Below are positions 26,901 to 36,189 of a stretch of DNA of 64,000 nucleotides, piece by piece. Position numbers and translations under genes: made by a program. A model generated the notes under the pieces. The model saw nothing but the letters and a program-made list of their open reading frames with translations, searched no databases and had not been told where the DNA came from. The stretch is from Hofstenia miamia. Lineage: Eukaryota; Xenacoelomorpha; Acoela. How positions within the stretch are numbered: position 1 is the stretch's first letter; every line of letters begins with the position of its first letter. The stretch lies in the NCBI GenBank assembly GCA_004352715.1, contig SCFE01000015.1, forward strand, positions 2,289,017 through 2,353,016, written 5' to 3'.

Positions 26901-27254
26901 ACAATAATCAAGAATTTGGCTCATTATTATGTAAGTGATTAAGAACATACAAAACTTACATTCAGTTCAAAAGCACCCACTCCTATTCCAGCAGCAGCGC
27001 CAGAACCAGCAAGTCCAATGAAATGTTCACTTCCGATGTTACTAGCAAAGAGCGAAGCACCGATTGGGAGCCAGGTCATGAACCGTCCAGCCAAAAAGTA
27101 ACCCGAAATTGAATTTCGATTAGAATTAACCATAGACTAAATGCAGTGCAATGTCAGATATAAAAGAGAAAAACCTTACAAAAAGTGTGACAACAACGAT
27201 AGCAACAAAGTAAAAAATAATGACAATGACGTCATAAACATCAATGCGCGCCAT
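7633..27254 (-). CDS. Sodium/myo-inositol cotransporter-like SLC5 transporter, multi-exon
   Basis: Eleven exons chain with matching phases into about 610 residues: 27254-27180, 27136-26960, 25210-25046, 17746-17560, 16863-16649, 15457-15322, 15221-15114, 15051-14901, 14860-14692, 11099-10884 and 7865-7633. One short exon (length 1 mod 3) is missing between the last two. The protein has the 14-helix SLC5 layout. Motifs [33 protein letters not shown] and [12 protein letters not shown] resemble SMIT1 (SLC5A3) more than glucose transporters (SGLT1 has SNIGSGHF). Ligand-site positions known from human SGLT1 (Asn78, His83, Glu102, Tyr290, Trp291, Lys321, Gln457) are all retained. The family couples inward Na+ flow to uptake of polyols or sugars at the plasma membrane; myo-inositol as substrate is inferred from the motifs. 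Human SLC5A3 has its coding region in one exon, unlike this gene. Confidence 0.92.
8030..8460. repeat. Transposon-like relic sequence in last SLC5 intron
   Basis: The region starts with repeated AATCGATTAAT motifs. It ends near 8416-8455 in GGCGGATTTAAGGGGGG facing CAGCCCCCC, a G-run/C-run arrangement common at ends of short hAT-like elements. No complete terminal-repeat pair could be confirmed. Confidence 0.3.
9006..9024 (-). CDS. Candidate 19-nt microexon of the SLC5-like gene
   Basis: The exons at 11099-10884 (ends phase 0) and 7865-7633 (needs one preceding base) cannot join directly. This stretch reads TTT AGT TTA TCT TTA AGA G. It lies between a pyrimidine-rich acceptor (GGTTTTTCTGAG) and a good donor (GTACGT), and it has the required 19-nt length (1 mod 3). 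It would add FSLSLR plus a glycine. A CAG/TAG acceptor is lacking, and another position in the intron is possible. Confidence 0.2.
10085..10395 (+). repeat. Decayed minisatellite with a (G)CTGGATAC core
   Basis: CTTGGATAC, GCTGGATAC, GCCTGGATAC, AGCTGGATAC and GGTGGATAC recur at irregular 30-130 base spacing. They are joined by stretches such as ACGGGC and AAAAATCTA. This looks like a degenerating tandem repeat inside the SLC5 intron. It has no coding sense. Confidence 0.5.
10884..11099 (-). CDS. SLC5-like gene, exon 10
   Basis: It encodes a helix ([14 protein letters not shown]), a loop with [25 protein letters not shown] and [10 protein letters not shown]. The loop cysteine and HYMY are typical of SMIT proteins. 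The acceptor is TTTAG and the donor GTAAGT. It is phase 0 at both ends. Confidence 0.95.
11105..13404. other. SLC5 intron, no recognised feature
   Basis: AT-rich intron sequence between exons 9 and 10. Apart from short poly-purine and (TA) tracts I see no coding or terminal-repeat structure. Confidence 0.5.
13417..13748. repeat. (TA)n microsatellite interrupted by an N gap
   Basis: TA runs occupy 13417-13446 and 13719-13748 and flank N at 13451-13718. The repeat itself is the likely cause of the gap. Confidence 0.95.
13790..14070. other. GC-richer island in SLC5 intron, unidentified
   Basis: This block (with ATCCGGGCCCGGA near 13860) is clearly richer in G+C than its surroundings and carries a 72-codon open frame. 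The translation resembles no family I know. It may be a fragment of a repeat. Confidence 0.3.
14692..14860 (-). CDS. SLC5-like gene, exon 9
   Basis: It encodes [19 protein letters not shown], then PPIPAVY and WKRANE. The Gln of YIQS corresponds to the sugar-contacting Gln457 of human SGLT1. The acceptor is ATTAG and the donor GTATTA. Confidence 0.95.
14901..15051 (-). CDS. SLC5-like gene, exon 8
   Basis: It encodes [34 protein letters not shown] and NELMIVGR. This is TM8, which supplies serines of the conserved Na2 sodium site. MSDL is the SMIT1-type spelling. The acceptor is TATAG and the donor the weak GTTCAC. Confidence 0.95.
15114..15221 (-). CDS. SLC5-like gene, exon 7
   Basis: It encodes the cysteine-bearing loop ([16 protein letters not shown], then [11 protein letters not shown]), which matches the conserved extracellular cysteines of the family. 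The acceptor is TTTAG and the donor GTGATT. It enters and leaves in phase 1. Confidence 0.93.
15322..15457 (-). CDS. SLC5-like gene, exon 6
   Basis: It encodes [18 protein letters not shown] followed by [19 protein letters not shown], a hallmark of SGLT/SMIT proteins. The acceptor is CTTAG and the donor GTATGC, leaving phase 1. Confidence 0.95.
16649..16863 (-). CDS. SLC5-like gene, exon 5
   Basis: It encodes an EVGG turn, a large extracellular loop with an N-glycosylation-type NST, then [15 protein letters not shown] and WYWCADQ, the substrate-site helix. The acceptor is TTTTAG. The donor is the weak GTTTGT. Confidence 0.95.
17560..17746 (-). CDS. SLC5-like gene, exon 4
   Basis: It encodes [10 protein letters not shown] through [16 protein letters not shown], continuing directly from FTKIS of the previous exon across an intron of about 7.3 kb that is full of transposon relics. 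The acceptor is TTTAG and the donor GTAAAT, leaving phase 1. Confidence 0.95.
18179..18800 (+). mobile_element. hAT transposon relic
   Basis: A left end of CAGGGTGGG type is followed by decayed sequence and an open frame at 18369-18662. Part of its translation (DDPLQHWQ... [12 protein letters not shown]) resembles the C-terminal dimerisation region of hAT transposases (DPLxWW ... ExLLFIxxN). The typical ATSxxSERxFS segment is degraded to an unrecognisable stretch. GGGTCTGG-type repeats recur near 18720. I could not fix the right end, so the boundary is approximate. It lies in the long SLC5 intron. Confidence 0.55.
18903..18975. repeat. Two-copy tandem repeat, about 36-37 bp
   Basis: The string TGCAAAAAATCGGT followed by CTAAAAAA-type sequence occurs twice in succession. 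It has no other feature of note. Confidence 0.6.
19454..19782. mobile_element. Short hAT-type MITE, about 330 bp
   Basis: The left end reads TAGAGCTGGACAGGTCA. The right end read backwards is CAGAGATGGGCATTTAACC. These are imperfect inverted ends of the CAGNGNTGG class used by hAT elements. The 8 bases outside the ends are TTTTCATT and TTTTCTTT, a 7/8 match expected for an old 8-bp target duplication. There is no coding capacity. Confidence 0.55.
20482..21075 (+). pseudogene. Unrecognised open frame, possible transposon relic
   Basis: An open frame of 123 codons (20482-20853) is followed after a stop and a frame change by further open sequence (...[19 protein letters not shown]...). The first part is lysine/asparagine-rich ([18 protein letters not shown]). 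It lies inside the long SLC5 intron among transposon debris. I do not recognise the family; a decayed transposase is the likeliest origin. Confidence 0.3.
22780..23615 (+). mobile_element. Tc1/mariner-type relic with internal deletions
   Basis: Inverted ends share AAGTAAAG and ATAAATTG(TT)GTGTCxCTTTT across 22780-22820 and 23578-23615. On the plus strand broken frames give a helix-turn-helix piece (GIPKSTVHW), an Asp region (FWSDCEVAL), and a C-terminal piece [19 protein letters not shown]. The last corresponds to the PIENFW block containing the final catalytic Glu. Stops and frame changes show it is dead. Confidence 0.75.
23803..24660. mobile_element. hAT transposon, deletion derivative, with intact target duplication
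   Basis: Both ends carry CAGAGTTGGAACCGGCCGG in inverted orientation. Subterminal sequence is rich in repeated GGCCGG/CCGGCC. The 8 bases GTTCAATG occur immediately outside each end (23795-23802 and 24661-24668), a perfect 8-bp target duplication as expected for hAT. The 858-bp length and one short internal frame mean it must rely on a transposase made elsewhere. Confidence 0.92.
24050..24331 (-). CDS. Remnant hAT-encoded ORF, N-terminal (zinc-finger-like)
   Basis: The 93-codon frame contains a short region with CSNC and a later HLNNF, reminiscent of the C..C...H zinc-binding pattern of BED-type N-termini of hAT transposases. No catalytic domain is present. Given its place between hAT ends, this is probably a leftover first exon of the parental element. 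The similarity is short and I would not rely on it. Confidence 0.35.
   Translation of the reverse strand: MDIELADALSDSLIIQKVKLGEFTHQKSKKSHKNEEVWRYMMRPVAVDLNAENTVLEYWIVCSNCKKSAFRTHSKRTQNGTRKNYAIRHLNNF
25046..25210 (-). CDS. SLC5-like gene, exon 3
   Basis: It encodes 55 residues with [31 protein letters not shown] and LYIFTKIS, a strongly conserved SLC5 block. The acceptor is TTTAG and the donor GTAAGT. It is phase 0 at both ends. Confidence 0.95.
25681..26044. mobile_element. MITE-like element, about 365 bp
   Basis: ATGTGTAGCTATTACGAGACC at the left is inverted at the right, whose reverse complement reads TGTGTGTAGGTAATACGAGACC. The interior is non-coding. It lies in the intron between SLC5 exons 2 and 3. 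The superfamily is not determined. Confidence 0.55.
26960..27136 (-). CDS. SLC5-like gene, exon 2
   Basis: It encodes 59 residues containing [21 protein letters not shown] and FELN, covering the Na+/ligand-binding helix TM1 and TM2. The acceptor is TTTAG and the donor GTAAGT. It is phase 0 at both ends. Confidence 0.95.
27180..27254 (-). CDS. SLC5-like gene, exon 1 (first coding exon)
   Basis: It encodes 25 residues ([10 protein letters not shown]...VVVTLF), the start of the first hydrophobic helix. The donor is GTAAGG. An excellent acceptor-like TTCTGTTTTAG ends only 3 bases before the ATG, which suggests a 5' UTR intron or a trans-splice site. This is the first Met in frame, and it aligns with the family N-terminus just before the first helix. 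Confidence 0.85.
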
Positions 27255-29639
27255 TTTCTAAAACAGAATTTTACAACTGAATAGCAAGTCCAAATGTAAA
27301 AATCAGAGATCAAAAGTTGTTTCTTGAGAATTACTAAACACATATATGGTAGCAGGGAGCAATTTTAAATCATCCACATTGCAATGTTTTACAAGGAAAG
27401 CTTTTATGAAACTAAAGATTTGTGATACAATAACAGCGCTCCTTATCTTATACCAAAGTTTATTGAGGCATGTGCTTCCAATTTCCACTTAGTAGAAAGC
27501 ACAGATAAATTCCCTTGGTTTTTAATGAGTCTCTCTAAACTTATATACATCTGACTCAAAATTGATTACAACTACCTAAAAAATTAGTGTCATGCACGAC
27601 TTAAATGTATTCGATGATCATTTTTGCACATCTAATGTTTAGTGCACTTGTTGTTATTTTTACAAGTGGGGATTGTTAGTGTAAGTGATTTTTTTGCCAA
27701 CTCATGGTCCTAATCCTCGTAAATTGTGAAAAACAATGAAAAACTAAGCGTAGATGCAAACTTTATATGCGATCAATCTGCTACAAACGTAGGCTATTGT
27801 ATGTAAATCACTGTTTCAAGAAATTTTTTTCGATAGTTCTATATGATTGTTAATTTGAAATTTCTTCCATGTCTGCATAAAATCTTGTGGATGGCATCAC
27901 TTGTTTGTTCGCTGCAATGTCCTAAGCATTCGCCATTCAGCTAACAAAATGCAATACTGCATTAGAAAGTCACAATATGAGGTAAACATAGATCCGAACC
28001 AGACCCAATCGTAATATTTGCTACCCAAACCCGACCTTTCCCGAAACGTTGAAATTGATTTGACGTTGTGGATCTTTATCCAATCAAATGATCATTAACA
28101 TCAATCATTTTCCGACACGGAAACAGCAATTCATTAAGAGTACTTAACGTCTTGCATCCTTCTCAAATCAAGCTACGATTAGCATCATTATTTTTTAATA
28201 ATCAATCTAATTTTGCACCCAACCCGATCCGAAACCCGAAATCGGGTCGGATTTATCCGGTATCGATCTCCCTCTTTATACTGCATGTATTTTTGGTTGG
28301 GTGTTACACTGATGCTGAAATCTAGGTAAATATCAATAATTATTTTAATTTTTTTTCAATTAATATCCATAGCATTCATCAATGCAATGAAGTATGTTAT
28401 AGCCTCTAGAGGACCTGCTAGGTATAATCTTTCCAATCCGTTTACATTTCTAATCAGGACTCACTTCACATTTCGTTCAAGCGTCCACCGGGTACTCGGT
28501 TGCATCAAGGACAACTTAAGTTTACCTTGGTTGCATGCATATAACCAATCCTGACTTTGTGTCCATGTCTTTCCAAGTTCATTGTATAAGGCGTTAACCG
28601 AATAAATTAACTCAGGCAGAGGAATAAATTGAATAATTGATGCAATATGTCCTCAAGATTTTCTGATATTATCTGTGGCTGTATCACATTCCCATATGAC
28701 TTTGCATTTACAGAACTGCTTGTAGCTAGATAGTTTAAATGTTGATTGGATTACAGGTAATTTAAGTCAGAATAAACTACAATTCCATGCTAAGTAACAT
28801 TATACTTGGATTGGAAACAAATCTTAAAATGATTAAAGTGTTTCAAGATTAAATGACTCTTAAAGCAACATGTTTGAAAAAATTATAATGAATTGATTAT
28901 TCTTAAAATCTTACCAATGCAAACCGCATCACATGCTGTTGAAGTATTTTTAGATTATACAACTTACTGTAACAAAAATGAAACAGAAATTAAATACCGG
29001 TAAATCTTAATGTTGAATGAAATTCCTCAACTGTATTATAAGAAGTAGCAAATAACAAAGCAATTCTAAACACAGATTACCAAATTAATTTATCCTGCAT
29101 GCAAAAACTAAATAAATCTGCAGTAAGATGTAACTAAATTTTTTTACTTAATTCCAATAAATTTAGGTGTTAATTGAATGATCAGTAATGATCAGTTGTC
29201 AATGACTTCCTCTGCAAACTACATGCGATCCACATTTAACTGGCATGATAGTTGGTTCAAGATATTTCCCCTCCAATGGTATGTTTATCGACCTAAAGAA
29301 ATTCAAATATGTAAACCAATTTAATCAGCAAAATTAATATACAATTATTACCACTAAAAAAATTACCTTATATTTGATTTCTTCAAATGGGATAAATTGA
29401 TAATGAGAAATACTGGAAAAAAGTAAACAACGACATTCGCAGATTCAAGGATACAAATAGGGCTTAGGTAGCAAGAGAAATGTGAATTTTATGATACTAA
29501 AAATTAGACTAAGAATGCAATTAACACTTTTTGATAATTTACACTGTTAACATCAACAAAGTAAATTGAAAATCAAGGCAATTCAATTGCTGATAAGATT
29601 CATAGTTTTGTGGGAAAATTTGGTGCTAAACGTTTATAT
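27255..29639. other. Region upstream of the SLC5-like gene
   Basis: This should hold the promoter and any 5' UTR exon of the minus-strand SLC5-like gene, but I see no clear TATA box. Around 27985-28270, repeated GACCC/CCCGA motifs (ACCCGACC, CCCGATCC, ATCGGGTCGG) suggest another decayed DNA-transposon copy. The rest is unremarkable AT-rich DNA. Confidence 0.4.
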
Positions 29640-29640
29640 N

Positions 29641-29800
29641 AGTCAACCAAGTTTGGTCAAGAATCCACGAAAGAGCCTAGAAGAGTCCGTTAGATTGGCA
29701 AATTAAAGGCGAAGATCCAAATCGCAGCTGCAGTGCCTCTGAACCTGCCTCAATCTTGTCGTATAACAAGACGCTTTTCTTGGTAAGACTCTCCCGGGTG
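29641..29800 (+). repeat. Exact copy of 30258-30417 beside a single N and a gap
   Basis: The 160 bases after the N at 29640 are identical to 30258-30417 and then run into N (29801-29989). Most likely this is the overlapping end of a neighbouring contig, not a true tandem repeat. Confidence 0.85.
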
Positions 29801-30042
29801 NNNNNNNNNNNNNNNNNNNNNNNNNNNNNNNNNNNNNNNNNNNNNNNNNNNNNNNNNNNNNNNNNNNNNNNNNNNNNNNNNNNNNNNNNNNNNNNNNNNN
29901 NNNNNNNNNNNNNNNNNNNNNNNNNNNNNNNNNNNNNNNNNNNNNNNNNNNNNNNNNNNNNNNNNNNNNNNNNNNNNNNNNNNNNNNNNTAAACTAGTTC
30001 AACTTGACTGACATGTGCAAACATTACATAATGCGCCGGGAG

Positions 30043-30420
30043 TGTTAACCCTATCTTCCAATTGGTTGGGAAGCTAGAAAAGTGGATGTGGTTACTAAAA
30101 ATAGAAAGACCTAGGCGTTTTCACGCCCTATTTGTTGACTTTGTTAATTGACAGGGGAGCGTATAAATAGGGTGGCGAAAAATGCACAACATCAGACAGT
30201 TCTGGTCGAGTATTGACAGAGGACGAAGCTCCGTTAGTCTGAAGAGAAGACAGTCAGAGTCAACCAAGTTTGGTCAAGAATCCACGAAAGAGCCTAGAAG
30301 AGTCCGTTAGATTGGCAAATTAAAGGCGAAGATCCAAATCGCAGCTGCAGTGCCTCTGAACCTGCCTCAATCTTGTCGTATAACAAGACGCTTTTCTTGG
30401 TAAGACTCTCCCGGGTGTTA
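30043..30420 (+). promoter_or_regulatory. LTR-like or gene-5'-end promoter and leader
   Basis: A TATA box (TATAAATA, 30162-30169) sits about 30 bases before an initiator-like ATCAGAC (about 30191). A GC-richer leader follows, then TTCTTGGTAAGA (about 30395-30406), a fair splice donor. The block may begin at TGTTAACC (30043). This could be the LTR of a retrotransposon (TATA, initiator and leader in 300-400 bp) or the first exon of a host gene reading rightwards. I find neither a matching 3' LTR nor downstream coding exons here. Confidence 0.4.
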
Positions 30421-30781
30421 TTAAGTTATAATCCACATCTTAAACGTGCAGCCATAGGTTTACTTTAGGTACTTGGTGTAGTATAGATGGTTATAGTAAT
30501 TATACAGTGTTACATAGCAGTGGCTAAAACCCGTTTTCTTGTACTCTTATTAACAGTTTACATTACTAGGGTTTACTAATAGAATCTGTGCTAAATTTTT
30601 AGGGATTGCACTGTGGGGTCATACCAATTTCGAACTGACTTGTGACGTTTAAATAGGGCATAGCAACGTTAATTAGAAAGAACTAATTGACACTTTTCGG
30701 GACAGAAACGTTAAGTCTTAGCATAACAGAAATAAAACTTACTTGTCAAGTTTCGCTTGTAGGGCAAATAGCATTCTCTGG

Positions 30782-30827
30782 CGCGGACTCCGAGAATAAC
30801 AACATGTTGTTATTCTCGGAGTCCGCG
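30782..30827. repeat. Perfect 46-bp palindrome
   Basis: Every base from 30782 to 30827 pairs with its mirror about the 30804/30805 axis (left arm CGCGGACTCCGAGAATAACA then ACA). There is no spacer. The RNA of either strand would form a 23-bp stem with essentially no loop. Confidence 0.98.
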
Positions 30828-31099
30828 TCTCTGGATACTAATTCGGGTTAAGAGTAGAGAGGAAAATAATCTCATTAAGTAGTCGGGATTATAACAGAGA
30901 GTTGGGTCGCGTAAAAGTAGTGCAATTCAATATAGTGTGGAAACCTTTAGGCGAAATTAGACGCAAAACAGCCACAGAGAGTAAGTGATAGTTTTCGTGG
31001 GAATACAACAGATCACTTACGCAGTGTGTACATTGGGCGTTTCCCAGCAAGAAATAGAGTTTAGATAAAAAGGGTCGATTAAGTAATTGTGTATTGAAC

Positions 31100-33236
31100 A
31101 TTGATAACACAATTGTTTAAAGAGTAGTACAGAAGAAAAGTTACTACATAATAAATTAATTCTATTTTTGATAAACTGTCAGAAATAGGAGCTGCTGCTA
31201 GAATATAATTTCCAGAATCAGCAGCACCGGGAAATTTGATTGGCAAATTGCCACTTTCTTTTGGGAATTAAACAGTTAGGTCGTGATTGCAAAAATAAGC
31301 TGTTTAAGAATAAGAATTCTCTAGTAAGCATCAGCTTTGCCAAAACGATTTTCCAACACTTTACAAGTGTAAAGTTGAAATGTTTCAGGCATTTATTACT
31401 TGGACTGTAAACACAGAGCCCTTATAAACGCGCGATCAAAATACAATTACCAATACTAACCTTATCTAAACGATATAGAAACAAATTACAGTAAACAACA
31501 ATTTATTGGAAAATTAGGACAAATACAAACCTTATTAATGGAGTTATGACATATTATATTACAAATAGATTTTTGACTTAGTGAGTATGAATAACAAGAA
31601 ATTCACAAACTGGAGTGGAAAAATACATAAATAGTAATTAATAAGGACTGCCTAACTATGCAAACAGCTCCATGACATTTTAGACTGACGACTAGAAAGA
31701 ACTGTCAGTTGACCACTTGTTTTATGGGTCATTCTTTAATCAAATTTGATTTGGGCTTGGCAGTATGTTAGAATTTTGATTCAGTAAAGAATGATTAACA
31801 CCTTGATCTACTGTAGCATCTTTCTCATTAATACTGACAAAGCTAGAGGTTTTGTTTGTGACTTAAAAAATTGGGGATATTAATCCAGTAAAATTATAAG
31901 GTCTTCTTTATTCATTGAAATATTAACAGACAATTAAAACAAATTTCCTATTCTTGAATAAAGCGAAGATATTATTTAGCGCATTGATTGGAGATTTATA
32001 TTAGTATTGATTTAATGTACATAAACATTGACATTATTCAGAATAATTCTTGTAAAATTCAATGGTAATCTTTGTGTAACTAGATGCTTTGTCAATTACC
32101 AAGGCAATGAATGGGAATGAATAAAAATCGTTAGTGTAGCATCCCCTTAACTTATTAAATATTTACTTTAACTTGTACTTGGGGGCTTGTTAGGAAATGT
32201 ATCTGTGCTTGGTCTTCTCTAGCACCTAGAATTGTAAAAATATTGTATTATATTAATACATATAATCAGAGTTTAGGCATCTTTAACAACAAATTTATAG
32301 TCCATACCTTCAAAAAATAGACGGAAAATCATGAGGATTATTAAACTGTATGTCTAAAAAATGATCGCGAGCTCAGAACTAGGCTTCATTATCAAGTAGT
32401 TGTATATGAGTGAAGTTATAATACATCTCAATAGACATGATTAATTACTTGTTTGCAAATATGCAGTTTCTCATACTTTGCACTCGCATTTGCAAGAAAA
32501 TAGTAGGAGCTATTAACTCTTGCAATCAGCAAGTAAATGATCAAAAGCCTATTTTCATGATACTCATTAGGCACTGAAATGCAAAACATTTTGCATTTCT
32601 AAGATTAATAAAAGGCCAATTGCTGTAGTAAAAAATTATATAAAACAATACAAAATATTGTTATTATAAAATTCTTGATTATGAAAGCAACATTTTAGGT
32701 ATAACGTTTTTTGACAACAGAATTTGCATCTTTATATTTGGATTTCACAAATCCACTTCTATATTTTTATTTTAAATGCTTTCATATATATATATATAAT
32801 GTGAAAGACTAGGGAATTCTTTGCCTTGAAGGATAGCCACAGGAATACAAAACAAAGGCTATCCAACAAAGTACTGAATATTTTCGTGATACATCTACTC
32901 TCTGTTATCTGCGCACTGAACATTTTTTTGTAGTTAGCAATGAGTATGAAACATCCCTTGTGTTACAAAATATCTACTATAAAATATTTCATTTTGGAAA
33001 CACTGTATTTCTACTACAAATTTTTTACAAAAATTTCTTGCCTAAGATATAGATGTTATACTAATAACTAAAAGTCAAACATATTTTTTGATTATTTAAA
33101 CTCCATAACAATAACCTACTGAGAACCTATCAAGGACGAGATAGAAGAATGAGATAGTCTCTTTATATATGCTCATAATAGTCTTAAAAATAATAAAATC
33201 TAAGATTTTTCTGATTATTATAAACCTTTGTCGGCT

Positions 33237-33308
<72 letters not shown>

Positions 33309-34350
33309 ATATTGAAACAATGCCTTGATTTAAGTAAAAATAAATCTTACCAACAATAACTATAATATTGTTCAAATAATTGAAAAGAAAGATATGGTAA
33401 ACAAATAATTCTTGATAATGTGCTTCATGCTTTTGTATCGTAATTAAGTGAAATTCTAAAAGTTAACCATCTACGTAAAATTGCGCATGCATGCTATTGT
33501 TGCAAAAATTTGTAGCTTAACTAGTGTACTACAGTGACTCATGTGATCAATCAGAATGCAACTTGTTACCTGCTACGCCAAACGTAGTGGTTAATTGGAT
33601 ATTCAAAAACATATAAGTTTAGAGCGAAATAAGTACTTATGCTGCATATGTTCTACATCTTTTAACTACATGGGAAACCCCCATAATTCAACTTTATTGT
33701 GATCATCACTAATACATGTTCACATTTTTTGATTTTTATAAAGATATTTACCCGGTCATAAAATTTTTGGATGTGCAAAATCTTCTTTAATGCCCGAATT
33801 TTTATTAGCAAGAAATTCACAAAATTTTGGAAAATGAGTGCTTTATATACCAATTAACATACCTGTTAAAGAAATCCTAATTCGAACATTTTTATTCCTA
33901 AAATTCCAAATTAACGTTATAGGAAAAAGTGCTTGTTAACACTAAGTATATATTGTATATAATTTTAGAGTCTTATCTGCAAAAGGAATTACTTAACGTA
34001 AATTATTCCTGATCTGATTCAACCGTCAAGACCCACTAAATATATTGCATAAGTTAGAGACACCAGTCCTGAAAATATTGTTCAAGGCAGAATCGCTCTA
34101 CTAGAAAAAATCAATTTACATCCGTAAATGAAAATCAATTAAATAATAAGTTTTCAAAGCGAACATTTAGTAGGATATACCTTTAGATAAGATAAAATAA
34201 GATAATCTATATTCATTTGAATTTTTTAAAATATTTTACTGATATTTCAAATGAATAGCGTCATTAACTACCATGTACAAAAAATGAATAATAACAAAAA
34301 TGAAATAAATAAAAAAACACTGACTAAAAATACACTGACTACGGATAGCC
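31100..34350. other. AT-rich stretch with no recognised gene
   Basis: No coding family is recognisable. It includes a long (TA)n region at about 33238-33313. The 74-codon minus-strand open frame across that repeat is an artefact of the dinucleotide. Confidence 0.6.
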
Positions 34351-34352
34351 TA

Positions 34353-35170
34353 CTAATTTCGATTTATTGTATAATCGTTATTATAAAATTTAAATCCTAT
34401 ACATGATCTACCTGATATAAACTTTTGTTTAAGAATTAATGATTTTAATTTTTTTTTGAATTTAAGGTTGTCTATTATTTTCATTTCTTTTGGCAATATA
34501 TTCCAGTTATAAATTGCAGTATTAATAAAGGATTGACTCATGATATTTTTATTAAATTTAACACGTGAGTAGTTTTTTGTTCGTTTATTTTGCTTCAGAC
34601 AATCTGTGGAAAATAATTAACTCTTGTGGAAAAGAATAATTTAGAAATATATTCTTTTGTTTTAGAAGAGTTTTTATTACAAACATTTTAGTTGAACTCG
34701 AAGCTTTTTTATCATTAGGCTGTGTACAGTAGTATATAAGATATTAGCATAGTTTAAATTACTCATAACAATAACTTTTACAGCTTTATCTAAGGATTTA
34801 TTTCCACAGTAAATAGATGTATCATCGGCGTATTGTGTTATTTCGCAGTCAGTAATTTCCTTCATGTCATTCACATAAATATTAAAAAGCAGGGGACCTA
34901 GTATGGTTCCTTGAGGTACACCATTATTGACAGACAACCAATTCGAAAAAGTATCATTTAATTTAACTCGCTGAAATCTATTACTTAAGTAATTAGATAT
35001 AAGGTGAGCACTGTTAAGAGAAAAACCAATATTTTTCAATTTTCTTATTAATATATCATGGTTAATAGAATCGAATGCTTTTGAGAGGTCAAGACAGGCA
35101 ATAGCAACAAATTTATTAGAGTCTAATAGTTCTTTCCATTTTTTCATTTGTATAAGTGCGTCTGAGGTTG
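34353..35170 (-). pseudogene. Non-LTR retrotransposon reverse transcriptase, internally deleted
   Basis: Reading leftwards from 35170, the translation (TSDALIQMKKWKELLDSNK, LDLSKAFDSINHDIL, NGVPQGTILGPLLFNIYVND, QYADDTSIY) is the core of a CR1/L2/Rex-like reverse transcriptase. The YADD catalytic box is at 34821-34832. After residue block LDKAVK the frame jumps directly to SNLNYANILYTTV, skipping the region of about 100 residues normally between them, and then stops. A separate frame (34541-34353: FINTAIYNWNILPKEMK) is the usual C-terminal end. It copies its own RNA in the intact state; this copy is broken. Confidence 0.9.
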
Positions 35171-36183
35171 AGTAATTTATGATGATTTAAATGAAATGTA
35201 ATTTGTTCATGTAATGAAATGTGTTCATTACACTCGTTTGCATACATTACATCACACTTGATATAATACATTGCTGGCTGATTTATACATAAAAAATTCC
35301 TAATGTTTTCATTTGTTTACAGTGTAATTTCGAAACTTTCAAAAAGCCGCATTTTGTTTTTGTCAATACACTATGCTATCACACATTATGTTTTTGATTA
35401 CCAATTTTCCATGATTTTGAATGCTTACATGTACATCATTTAACTCGTTTTTCGCCAACTTTTTTCAAAAAAGACCACGAAATTCCGTGCATTTAATTCA
35501 TTTTTCACAAAACAGGGAAAATATTTGCTATACTTAAAGGTATAGTACACAATAGATCAACCTACATTTTTGGAAAGAGTAAAACATGGTTTATATATAA
35601 GAGTGCAAATTTGCTTCCTAAAATTTATGCATGCAATGATATTAATAAAATGTATATACACACTCATTTTCAATATACAAAATTATTATATATTAGATTT
35701 TACATGGTGATCTTTTCTTTACACTTCTTTTTGGTTTATATGAATTTTTCAGTTTGTACACATTCTCTGACTGACGCATCTTTTATCGACTTTTGTGCAT
35801 TTTTCGGGTTGTACACATTTGTAGACTGATACACCCTCATTGACTCACACACGATTTGTTGGGGTTGTATATGTTTGCTGACTGATGCATCTTTTATCGA
35901 CTTTTCCATGTATTTTTCACATTTACTTGTTTTTTATGACTTTATATGGCTGCATACATTTACATGGGTTTTCCAAATTTCATTGCTTTTCTCAACTTAC
36001 ACACCATTGTTCAATTTTATTTGATTTATAGGCTTTGTTTACATGATTGTATTGGTCACATAGTGTTCCACTTTTCCATTGTTTTGTATTGCAAAATTAG
36101 TCACAATTCTGCATTTGCTCTAAACGTATAAACTTGAAATGCGTGTAGTGGGATTCATGTTAAATTCAATAGCAAAACATCTA
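35171..36183. other. AT-rich block interrupting the retrotransposon
   Basis: About 1 kb without reverse-transcriptase or endonuclease similarity separates the two coding parts of the element, and a single N stands at 36184. It contains a degenerate two-copy direct repeat about 110 bp apart (TGACTGAYGCATCTTTTATC near 35770 and 35880). It may be an insertion or a mis-joined contig. Confidence 0.4.
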
Positions 36184-36189
36184 NGAGCA

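Noticed and set aside
29677-30024. Open frames through the gap on both strands
   Set aside because: They cross N and the duplicated contig end; no support.
33096-33320. 74-codon minus frame with alternating Tyr-Ile
   Set aside because: Product of a (TA)n tract, not a protein.
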